Below, piece after piece: positions 20,627 through 32,631 of a stretch of DNA of 64,000 nt (position 1 is its first letter; each line of letters begins with the position of its first letter). The stretch is from Balanoglossus misakiensis (Eukaryota > Hemichordata). A program made the translations under genes and the position numbers. Under the pieces are notes generated by a model, which worked only from the letters and a program-made list of their open reading frames with translations, ran no database searches and was not told the origin of the DNA. The stretch is taken from assembly GCA_040954595.2 (NCBI GenBank), contig CM082592.2, positions 7,936,001 through 8,000,000 on the forward strand, in the 5' to 3' direction.

Positions 20627-23600
20627 GGTGGTTGTCGCTTTCCGTGATTCTTGAAATAGTAGCTCAGTGTACGTGACCAGAGGTAATAGTAACCCTTAAC
20701 CTGCAAAGTGACCGATCACCACCGCTGAGGGCGTTATAGCTATGTCAGCCAGGCGTTTTCATCATAATTCCGCGATTTTATCGTTTTTTAGTGAGCACAA
20801 ATTCTACCGTTACACATTTTTCGCATCTGAGACAAAATATTTAATAACCGCTACAATCAGAGCATTTTTTTCGATTTTTCTTTGCTTTATTGTCCCCTTG
20901 CGAAGAGCCCATGTGTTGGCGACCATAAAGCATTTTTGGCTTCCTTGTGGATGACTTGATACCGTGCCAGTGAAGCAAAATTTGAACAACGCGTGTGCAC
21001 AAAATGAACAACAAACCGGTCCAACACTGCACTTCTCCATGCTTGGGCCAAAGAACCCCTCCCCCAACAATGGCTACTAACATGATGGGCCTGAACAATT
21101 TTGCCTGAATTTGACATGGTTCTGTTCACAGAACGGCAGAAAAGCCACGACTTACCACAACTGATGATGTCTTCAGCGAGCAGTACATCCAAGTGTGGAA
21201 ATAGGAAGGTGAAATTGAGTTTTTTACTGGGAAAGTCAGAGGAAACGGCGTGCCCATGAAAAAAGCGACTTCAACCACCACCTCAATATTCATAATCAGC
21301 CGTGTATCTATTGATAAACAAATTTTACCTGGACAGACTGACCATTCACAGACTGCTGATAGGAAATACTGCAAATAATGATTTGCATAAATAAATATGT
21401 ACGCTATTAATTTAGAGCCAGCAGACCACCTGTGTTCATGCAGGAAACAGCCAATCAGGAGTAACTTTTCCCAACGAAGTTGAAACTGATCTGAATGTCG
21501 GATTGTCAGCAAAGCGCCCTCGCGTGTTGATATTTCACATAAGTACCTTCGGCTGACATATACCTGTACGGCATACTACATGTAGTACATTGTACTGTAG
21601 TACATGGTATAGGCATATCACCAGCGTCCTTTATACGACGGCGTAATTGAACAAAAATTACAGATAGCTAAAAAATCCTTGATAGTGGCCAAGTTTAACA
21701 CAAAGTCCAGAAAATGTTTTCGTCCAAGGATTAGGCAGTAAGAACCCGAAAGTTAATAGCGCCACCTATCAGTTGTTAGCGGAGAGGGCCTGCCTCGGCC
21801 GAGGAGGACCGTTTGCTTTGGTGAGCTGTGTCTGATCACCAAAGATGTTCTGTGATAGATCTTTTAACTCATAGCCAAACGTTTCGAGTGGGCGAGCGAG
21901 TTGGGTTTGTTCCTCGAAAGACACCGCGCCGACTGCCGCCTTGTGTGGCCGCGGGGGATAGTCCGGAAGGGGGGTGGGGGTATTACAGACGGAAGTGAAA
22001 ACAAATATCTGGGAGACACAATTTCAACCAACGCTGCTGTATTGAAATGGCACTGTCACGATCGCCCGGCTCGTCTTGACCTCAGATGCTGAAATAAAAT
22101 CAGTGATTGACGTTCTAGTCCGTTCCCAGTCGGTCTTGAGTTCACATTCTATTTTTTTAAAATCGAAATGAAATACTGAGAGATATGACGAGAAATGTGG
22201 GGGAGATCAAGTTCCGCAGGTCCACAAAATACTGCGGGAACAGATAGCGACATTGCGAAATTAACGGACAAAAAAGCCCAAACGACAACACTATGTATAA
22301 CTCTATTTTTTGTCATCAAATTTCATATGGTAAAGTATTTCCCCCGTGAACAGACTCACCATTTACCGTTCATCAGAAGAAAAAAATCAGCGAGAAATTT
22401 CTTGAGTGTGCTTGCTATTCATACAGATTGCGCCCTCACTCGACGAACCGACTGCTGGCTCGGTGAGATAATTTCGAGTGACTGACAACGTCTGATGCAA
22501 GATTAATATTCATAAAGTAATACCGCTTTCCCGACAGGGGCGACAGACAGCGTCGTTATGCACCAATTTGCTTGCAGAACACGCCATTTTTGTAGAATTT
22601 AAACACTTCGAAAAGTGACAAACCTTTTAAACTTGGGCGGGTTTCGCCACCTGCACACGACGGAGTGAATACGATGTCACGCCAAAAGCTGCATCGAACA
22701 CGAAAATGGACCGGTAGAAATCAATTAGACACGCTTCTAATTGATTTTTTTTATATCATGTAAAAATGCAACCAGACAGTACGTGAAGTCGTTGTTGGTG
22801 TGATTCGCACATTCGTGCGGGCGGCGGCGAGGAGGGGGGGGGGATGATTCTCAAGCACGATCCGATTTCGGACTCGGCTATCGGATCGAACGCCGAGATA
22901 AAAATAAAAGAAGTCAAGTTGTTGCGATTTAATGACAATGTTTTTGCAGTATATTCATTAGGTGCGCCGTAATTCCATTAGTCGGCTTCGTGACACCATC
23001 AAAACATCGGGTTCGAGGCAAAATAAACACGGCTCTGCCCAGCAAGGCTGCCGTCAGAATAGCTAAAATCGATAACCGCCCGACGTAGCAGAAGTTAGCA
23101 AAAAAAAAAAATCCGCGGCGAATTCTAATGAGAGTAATCGCTTTACGGGACCGCATCCTTTCGATGCTGTAATTTTTTTGTCTATTTTTGAAATAAACAC
23201 GTAAATGGGCCAGATAATTAAACATTCATGTCAATTTCAGTGAAATGGAAAACTCGTAAGGCGCGTGTGCTGTACATGATCTTATGAAGTAGAGTTTCGA
23301 TGACGCTGACACTGCCACGACTGGTCGACATGACATGAATTTTACATAAGATGCCCGCGTAATTGTAAGTTTTTTTTTCTCATCCAGAGAGAAACTTTCT
23401 AGCCAGCTGTTCTAAGAAGGGTTAAGAAAACTATTGATACGTCTGGAAACCCGAAGAAGGAACACGTCACGGAAAATTTATACCGCCAGCAATGAGGGGT
23501 ATACCCGTTGGCGTGTTCATCTCGGCGCCATCTTGACAATGGGCTGTTGCAGACCCCTGGAGCTTAAAACTTTTAGTCTGTACGTCAAAATGTAAAATAA

Positions 23601-25154
23601 GCATTTTACAATTATTCTGTTTGGCAAGGTACGCCTGCCACCAGGAAACACGCCGTAAGTTCTCCGGACAAGCAGATCAATCTGCCGCTCCGCTGTGAAC
23701 CCGTGACCGACTGGAAAGTGGGTTAGGGGGAGGGGAGAAACTCAGTAAGTTTTTTCAAAAGTTTTAAAACTACTCCTCTTTTCTCCGCTGTGAAGTTTCT
23801 TTTTAAGTAAGTGGCCGTCTGAATCAATCAACGTCAGCCTGGACTCTCTAGAATCTGGCCTCGATGGTAAACTTCCAACGGCCCCGACAGAGAGATAACG
23901 TCACCGGCCTGAAGACAATTTGCGATGCCCGGTGAAAGTTAAGCTTTCTTCGGACCGTGCGTCCAAGCCCAACGCGTACCCCCTTCCTTCAGCGAACAAC
24001 GATCGCACCGCGACACCGCATGCCAGCTAGCAACACTTTTCAGTCCTTAAGGTAAATCACGTTATAATTTTATTTTCATGTAATTTTATTTTTTCATGTA
24101 AGCCCCGTTTTCCTACCTCATCCAACTGTCTAGCAGTTTTTCGTTTACGGCGATATTAAAAATAACACCGTTATTTCAACGAATTATGCTGATTTTGGCT
24201 ATTTTTTAGTATTTTTCTCCCATACATCAACTCCGGTTTCTTGTTTCAGTCTGGATAGCTTTATAAAATGTTCAGTCTGTAGCTTCCCAACAAAGCCTGT
24301 ACAGTGAACAACGGCCACTGTTATTGTTGACAAATGAATTCTTGTCCGGACTTTTATTCACAATACTGATTTCTACAAACAATAAATCAAATACTGAGCA
24401 TGCTTCGCAACCACAGTTGATACAGAAAACAATAATGCCGAGAAATTGGCTCAAAGTTGGGAGTTTAATCCGAGCTTTGATTGGAAGTGATTGGAAAAGC
24501 GTACAACATTCCTGAAAATAAACTTTTCAACTTTTCATTCGTTATTTTTGTTGATCGCGGGCGGAGGGGACGCGCCGATGAAATAAACGATGTAAGGACG
24601 CGACCACAACACAGATGTCCTGAAAGTTTACTGACACGCAGAAATGAAATTCATGCCGCATATTGATATCCCGACTAAGGATCAGAAAAGGTATACACAA
24701 GTTTTCGCATTGCACCAACAGTTAACATGAACTAATTTCGCCACACAAACATCTTTGGTGTGCGATTCTCGCCGTTATCTGACACTATTTCGATTACGAT
24801 AACGAATTGTACAGATGTACATTTTTTACTGACACGCTATTATTCGTGAGTTAGTACAGGATTGCATGTGTTGAAATTGAACATATGCATTCGCTTATTA
24901 CATTTGCATAGTTTAATCACCATCCAACTAACAATCGGAAATTTCCATGAACAAAAGATAGTTCATCTAAAGTTCCCCAAATACAATAACTTGGTTTGAT
25001 GTTCGTAATACTGTTTACCGCATACTGTTTCCCTCACACACGATCAACGCTACGCCAAAGCCTACTGCGATTCGTGTTTTTGTGTCATAGCATATTTTGC
25101 TATCGGAAGCGCCGAAGTTGATTCCACGTACCCAGGCGCTCCGAATTCAACTAA
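20627..25154. other. MIF upstream region and start of the gene-poor tract
   Basis: Holds the MIF promoter side. Seen here are an octamer plus A/T FOX-like stretch at 21381-21400, a CCAATCAG word at 21451, a cluster of TACATGTA palindromes at 21574-21605, a 10-G run at 22834, and a YY1-like GGCGCCATCTTGA at 23524-23536. No exon of a known family was recognised. Confidence 0.5.
21574..21587. repeat. 14-bp perfect palindrome TACTACATGTAGTA
   Basis: Followed directly by related GTAGTACATG words, so the 21574-21605 stretch can fold in several ways. Confidence 0.7.
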
Positions 25155-25201
25155 ATTGATTAACTGATTGATTGACTGACTGACTGATTGATTGATTGAC
25201 A
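25155..25201. repeat. Tetranucleotide (GATT/GACT)n array
   Basis: Interrupted GATT and GACT units over about 47 bp. Confidence 0.85.
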
Positions 25202-27749
25202 GAAATCCTAAACAGAACTTCTCCCGATTTTGTGTGTGGATAAAACGGGAACAGTATCCGTATCAAGAGTTCTCGTGTTACCAGGTTCCCTGCATAGTAG
25301 CACCAGATAAACTTCTCTGAATAGTAGACTGTAAGTAAAGCCTCTCTTGTCACCTTGGCGATAATCTCCATCTGTCTGTTTGTCTGTCTCGGCCAGTGTC
25401 TCTCGGCCTCTCTGTACCCTATTAGAATACCTTCACTAAGCCAGAAGCAAGTCACTACTCCCGAAAAAAATTGTTTAATAACGCACCAAAAAACAACGAA
25501 GCGGGTATTACGTGCGCTGGCGACACTCAAATCCGCATGAAAATACATCAGAGAATGATATCTTGCCATGCACTTTCCACCGTTCGGCGATATCAGCGCC
25601 CAGTGAACCTTAGACGTCGATCAATCCACAGATTGTGTGCAATTTCCAAATTGCTCCATCATACCCCCGACAAGAAAAAAATGACATATCTGTCGACATC
25701 TTGTATCGCGGGAGAATCTCTGCATCTGTGCGGGTCACGCCACCAGTTTCGAAGACGACAGCGTCGACGGAAAGCCTCACGGTCCATGAATTCCTCAGAA
25801 CTTTTCAAAGCGATTCCCATTCCACGATAACCACTCGCTATCGGGTTCCATTCAAGCTGGAAAGGTCGACCAGGGATATGTCAGTCGCACGCGCCATCAG
25901 TTATCATTTCCATCATCGGTATCCACGGAAACTCTGTTTTTTTAAATCTCTCAGAAAATGTCGAAGCATTATTTTTTCAGTCATAATGTAATTGTCTGCC
26001 GCAAAATCGAACATTGTTATGTTGTAAAAACATGTCATTGTTTACTTTGTTGTCTATCTAACTCTATCAATGGTATCCATTATTAAATTACTTCATAATC
26101 ATTTGTCATTGACATTATGAATAGGGATAAAATATTTATTTATTTACTCATAACATAAGACCAGAGAAATCCATAACCCGCGAAATGAAAAAAAAAAATG
26201 CCCGCCGACCAATCCACAAAACTCGCTCATTGCCACACTGTCAGGAATGTTCTGCTTAGGGAAGGCAATACATCTTGATTTCCTTGACAAAGTGTAGGGG
26301 GATGCCGGCAGAGAAAAAAAATCCAACGTGCTGATCATTGTTGAATCGCCGGTCCCAAGGGACAACTAAATGGCTGGCTCCCTGGGCATGCTGGGAAGGA
26401 ACCGGCACAGGTGCCCACCGGGTCTGGATGGAAGCGCGCGTCGGGAGAGAGAGAGAGAAAAAAAAAGAGAGTCACGCGATAATGTTGTTACGAAATTGAC
26501 GATGACTCGGCTAGGCTGGAGACGACCCTTGTGGATGTACGAATGAAATTATGAATGAAATAAATTTCGTCTCTGCTCTATAGGAGGGAATTATACGTGA
26601 TTCTTTCATTTGCCACGAGACTAGTTCGTTTATCTTCACAAGGGTACGACGATGCACCTTGACGGTCCCGAGACCTATCTGTCCATACACCACAGCGTTC
26701 GTCGTTCCAAGTGACAATTTTCTCCCAAAGTCTTTGTAAAAGACAGTTGTAGCGATTTTGGGATAATTTCGTGCGGCAAAAAAATGTGTACAAATCCCAT
26801 AGAAGATATCCGCGTAAATGTACTAGGCTAGGTTATAATTGTTTTGTTTTGATTTCTTCAAACAATAGCGCAATTATGACTTTCCCTCAAATGTAACAAC
26901 TTATTCGTCCGCTGTAATCCCGATATATTGCAATCGATCGTGTAATCAAAATGATGGACGTCATAATTGGATTCGGGAATTTCATACGGTATGCCATGGT
27001 TGCCAATACTTTAACATACGTTCAAAAAGTTTCGGCGAATTTCTACTTTGTTTAATGTTAATTTATGATACATTAATTTGAGGACAAAAAAAACACGTTT
27101 TAATCTTGGCCCAACCTTTTATCGGCACGCCTACGAGTCCAATTAAGTAAATTAATACTACTGGCTAACATCGTGTGAGACTATAAGCAATATTTTCAGT
27201 GCAGTCCCCTGGCATTTCCAAAAACGTCACATCCGGTCAGATGCCCCATGAAGTAACACGTATGTCTTTACCCGTGTACAGTTGCGTGTTAAGTTTTGCA
27301 TGTTGGTAATGGGCAGGTGTTTGATGATCAATATGATGACATGCAAAACACGCTCGGTTTTCAGTTTGCTTGTGCGTGTAGTCGATTTCGTGACGGGTGG
27401 TGGGGGATGGCTCGATTCAAAATCGCCTGACAACTTTTTACGGTTAGGCTTACTGCGGCTAATAGCCAGCTGGGTGTGGTGGGCGTCGGCTGTGTACCAT
27501 CCAAGCCTGTCTGCCACGCCTGTTGACAGTACGTGCTTACCGTTCCGCGCGGCTTCAATGAATATCAAAATACTAATGTCTGCGATAGTCAAAGTTTGTC
27601 ACCCATATCTAGAAATCGTCCTTACCCGGTCACAGGCCTTCTCAGGTTTGGCGTTCGCTGGCCACAGAATTAGCGGACAGGAAATGATGTCCCTCTCTCA
27701 TCCAGACTAGACACAGAGATTGGCGGCCATTTTGAATTTACATTCACTC

Positions 27750-28125
27750 ACCATACCCCCTAGCTCATCAGTCCCACGTCATGCCCCTCTAGCTACTCGG
27801 TCAAACAACACTGCACAGTTCTACGCTGTGCTTCCTATGTCACCTGGGTTGTTGAATAGACACGTTATAGGCCTACCCCTGGCTCAAACTTCACCCCACC
27901 CCAACTCAACAGTGAACTATAAAACCCTCTAGGTCAACAGTCACAAATCATGCCCCCTAACCCAACAGTCGCACATCTCGGTTGCCACAAAACTCGACAG
28001 TCCTCCCAGCTACACGGTAATAATTCATCACAGTGCCTTTTGGCTGCACACTTGCACATTAAGCGTCTTGCCTAACCTGTCGCATAAAACGTCCCGGCTC
28101 CTCAGTCACACATAATGCTTAATAA
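27750..28125. repeat. Degenerate tandem repeat, unit about 30-50 bp
   Basis: The words CCCCCTAGCTCA, CAGTC, CACAAATCATGCCCC and CTCGACAGTC recur in order with drift and spacers (for example at about 27757, 27925, 27963, 28010 and 28095). It looks like an old minisatellite. Confidence 0.4.
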
Positions 28126-30286
28126 AAGCGCTGTTTAGGTATTTTTTGCGCAAGAATCAACATGTCATCTCGGAAAGGGCCTCGGAGCTATGTCATGAAA
28201 TTAATGAAATTAGGCGTTTCAACATGGCTGCCCCTTTATTTGATATGACGTGCTTGGAAGTATAATGTGAAGTTATGTCTTCGGTAGTGTGGAATTGTGG
28301 TGTTAAATTTTGTGCTTGGGTTGAAAGGGGATTTCTGAAGTGACTGAAACGAAATATTATGTAATGTTATAGGAAAATCCGAATTTTACACCAAAATGCG
28401 GTAGATGGTTCGGTCTAAAGTCGAGCCACACCGTCCGCATGCCTTCAGTGTTTTCGTTGTACCGTTTTATCCGAGTACGTGTACACGCGAAGATTTCGGC
28501 GAAAATTAATTTTCGATCGATGTACGATATCTCTATTAATCAGAGCTCTTCTTCCACCTTAAAGTTTCCATTATCAATTCCCCATTTCCCCTAAAACTCT
28601 TCCGATAAACGATCTTGCATCGCTTGTCAAATCCCGCCTTTCCCCAATCAAAGGGTGCGGATTGGCATCTTTTCTGCAGGGGAGGTCATATTTCTATTGC
28701 CTCGTATCAACGAGTCGACCCTTTTATTTCGCGGCGCGTGATAGCATGGTCTGTCGATGACTGGGATATCGCCATTGCCCCCCCCCTCCCCCCACAGGTA
28801 TCGAGTGACATTGAACACCAGACATGACGAAGAATGCATGCCACAGACGATATACATGTAATGTATTCGTACAGGGGCAGTCTGTGTGCGCATATAGTAC
28901 TTCAACGGTGTCTCTCTCTCACTCCTCCCCTCTCATGCACTCACACACTCCCTCCCTCACTCGTTCAACCCCCCCACTCTCTCCCCGATAGTTTTATTTC
29001 AAAAACACCAATCCAAAATTCCTCACCTACCTATCGAAATATGAAACAGTTAAAAGATCACGTTACATCGGACTGTCGACTCGACAACGTTCCAGATAAG
29101 AATTTACGGTGATGACGTAATCGATGCTACTATTTATATCGAGTTATCTCCTTTTGGAGAAACCTCTCGTATGAGGTATCGATACCTTCATATCTTTGCC
29201 AATTGATAAGACTCCTTCTTCCTATCTCTCTCTTTTTTTTCAAATATCGCCTTCATGCCAGCATTTCAATATTTTATCACCCCCTGCTACGTGCGTTTGC
29301 TGTATCCCGATATAAAATTGATGTTATGATTTTTTGTGTTTTGCTACTATGACAGACGGGTGCAGATGAAATTCCACGTGCAATGTGTTTTCAAAGAAGG
29401 ATACGAAACGCGTGCTGCAGATCGCATGGTGGAATTGTACATTTTTAATTTCAGACGCATTACATCAATCACACTTCATCTCGCGCCAAATACTGAAACC
29501 CAAAGAATATACGCTCTGATTCGGCCACTCCCTTCGATTTTTATGTCGCGCTGATGATTTCATATTTCAGTCGATAAAATATATCTCCTTTCATGTTCAA
29601 ATTGTTGATTTATTTTATAGTCTGTCGCCTGCATTATTTATCCCTTGAGGAGAGCACGCGTGCCTCCTGTATCAAAGTTATACCTCTTCCAGTTCAGTTT
29701 GTCATATCGTCAAAATCGAGATTTGATCCGAGCCACGCCTTTGTCTTGCTTGTTCTTTTATAATCTTCCTCTGCCCTCCTCTCTCTCTCTCTCTCGTTTT
29801 CTACTAGTGTATATTTCTAAAATTCGAAACAATTCGTCGCTACCTCGCACCAAACAGCATCTGGTCCGGCATTCCCTGGCGATTTTCTCTGTTATACCCA
29901 GTACAAGCATACGGTAGAATTACGCTTTCGGTTCCCCTTATTGGTAAGAGCTTTATCGGAGAAAACAGCAAAACATTTGTCAGACCTAGCGATATATTGT
30001 CGCGTGTTTTTACAAACCAGCCCCCATGATCGACAAACCGTAGGTTGGTTCCCCCGTGGAAGTACTTGAGAACGTCAAAAGAGAGCCAGGCATTCCAATA
30101 ACCATTGAAATGTGAAATTGAATTGTCTCTCGTAATATTCCATAACTCAGTCAGGAGTCATAAATAATTGCATTCCACGTTTAGCCCTTTTTCACCAAAA
30201 TACACAGAGAATAATAGATAGCCTGCTCAGAGTTTAGATAGAGTCTGTTTCAATGTGAAATACTTGAATTGTGACACGTATACATG

Positions 30287-30361
30287 TGTCTGTCTCTGTC
30301 TCTGTCTCTCTGTCTCACTACCCCTCTCTCTCTCCTCTCTGTCTATCTCTCTCTCTCTCTA
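30287..30361. repeat. (TCTG)/(TC)n simple repeat
   Basis: Impure TCTG and TC units across about 75 bp. Confidence 0.85.
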
Positions 30362-31502
30362 TTTTTTTTCAGGCGTACTTAATTTTACTTCTACCCCCAT
30401 TAACTCAGGAAACGATAACTTATGCCATTAAACTACATCGCCACGCAGAACCCTGGCCGTATTGGATTGTTTTGGCGAAACGAATCTACTCCTGAATAAG
30501 GGCCACAGCGTACGGTGCCCTTCGTATGTTTCCGATGGGCTTCGCCGTTTGGTCGACCATTCTCACATACGGTATCCCCTGCGCAATATGCAAATTGACC
30601 TGAAATCGGACACCGCGCCTATCATTGTGCTTGTCGTCGACGATTGCTTTTACGTTCTGTTTAATTCGGAGTCATAATTATGATTAATCACTCGCTTTGT
30701 CTCCATCAGGCCTATGTCAAGCCAACCTTGGATAATATTGATGGCGGTCCCTGTCGTGATGGGGTTTTGAGGCGCGTCCGATCGACCCGTGTGTGTATCA
30801 AGCGAATCGTGGTCTGATAGTTTCTGCCGTTTGTGCATTACCATCAACGCAGTGCTTCAAAAATTACAAAGAAGGCGTGCGAACATTTCTCGGACGCAAA
30901 CCACACCTGGCGGCAGACAAAAAGTGTTTGCCTTGACACGGTTCGGCAGATCACGTGGTGCCCGGTCGCTGTTGTCACCGCTGATTAATTGATATTATTT
31001 TTACCAGATGCGTGTGTTGCTTGCCCCTATAGCGTGCTTTAAATTAGCCGAAGGTACCAACAACAACCCCAAAACCATAAACGGAAATACTCAGAAAGAA
31101 TAAAATTCTCTTCTGTTTTTAGAAAGGCGGTTACGAACAGTAGAGTTTATTCGCATATTTGGGATTTGAAAAGTTTGCATTTGCCGTATTGATAATCGAA
31201 TTGTATCGCAGTAATGTGATTTGGTGATCGACCAAGCCGGGTGCCAGGCGGCCATGTTCTACCGTGTGTTGCGCACACGTGATCGATTTGACGGGGAGGA
31301 GTCGATTGTTAACTTTACATTGATCGATATGCAGTCCTTGCCTGATGATGAGCGGATTTCACTCAACCGGTGCAGGTGGGAAAATAATGCCGTGACTTTT
31401 GACGAATCCAAAGTCTATCATAGGGAACTTTGTACATGTGCAAATATAATGAATGAACCATGAAAAGCAGTGGCGATTGCACTACAGAAGATATAACAGT
31501 TC

Positions 31503-31625
<123 letters not shown>

Positions 31626-31817
31626 CCGTGCTTGTTTGTTGAGAGTCGTTCCCGTATATTCTACTATGGAAAATCTAGAGAAGTGCTGAGTCAGCACTTT
31701 TTCCCATCTTTTAGACCCTTCTCGTTGTTTTAATGCATAGATGTACAACGTCGTAAAATCAGGAAAATATCAGTATTGCCTTAAGAACTGCGTACTGTCA
31801 TCGCCTTTAGAACTACA

Positions 31818-31949
31818 TGAATACAATACAATACGATACAATGCAATACAATACAATACAATATAACACATTGCATTGCATTGCAGTGCAACACAACTCA
31901 ATTCAGCGCAACACAAAACGACAAAACTCAACGCAACACAATACAATAT
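31818..31949. repeat. Degenerate pentanucleotide (AATAC / AACAC / ATTGC) array
   Basis: About 130 bp of drifting 5-bp units: ATACA, then TTGCA, then ACACA forms. Confidence 0.8.
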
Positions 31950-32579
31950 GCAGTTTGAAATACAAGAGATGTCAAAATCCGAAGTTCGCGTGAAAGATTG
32001 GGCGATACGCATGACGACAATAGTGTAGCACCGATTGCATGTCGAGTTGTTCAGCTTCGATGAGATACGGGCCATTTCAATTCCAGACGGGACAATCTGC
32101 ACAGCGTAGACACCTTCGCTACAACCTGTATGTCCCGCAGCCATCGTTTAAACAAGATGAAGCGAATATTAGATATTTAGGCATTTGTTTGATATTTTGC
32201 GTGACTGCCCATCCTTAATCGTTTACCCGTGTTTAGATTGGAGAGTCACGCGTTTCCCGGTAGTTTCTGCACCTACGCTGACAACAGCGGGGCCCTGGAC
32301 GGTGCAAAAGTGACGGTCGCAAGGGACCCCAGATATCCCGTGTGTGCCTACAATTGGAAACCCGCCCCGAGGGCTATTGTAAATTCATCGATCAAATGTA
32401 AATATATGCATGGGAAAATATATGGTAGCTTCGCGTTTTCTGACAGCATTCTTCGCCACGTGCTTCCTGGTCACGACAGGAGAAAAATTTGTCACCCGAA
32501 GTCAATTTTCCCACGAGAGAATATTTTATGAAAGACTGAAAAACCTGGCAACTTAAGATTAGTTGTGACCAAAGTAGTG

Positions 32580-32583
<4 letters not shown>

Positions 32584-32626
<43 letters not shown>
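32584..32626. repeat. (GA)n microsatellite
   Basis: About 21 dinucleotide units without interruption. Confidence 0.95.

Positions 32627-32631
<5 letters not shown>

Larger units (their letters stand above)
25202..31502. other. No gene recognised; simple repeats and a decayed tandem repeat
   Basis: Contains a GA stretch near 26445, a ZNF143-like GCATGCTGGGA at 26386, a diverged tandem repeat at 27750-28125, CT-rich stretches at 28905-28990 and 29780, and a TCTG/TC stretch at 30287-30361. Open frames up to about 142 codons show no family motif. Confidence 0.5.

Noticed and set aside
23540-23595. Short plus-strand frame MGCCRPLELKTF after a YY1-like word
   Set aside because: Ends after about 17 codons with no convincing donor in frame; no homology recognised.
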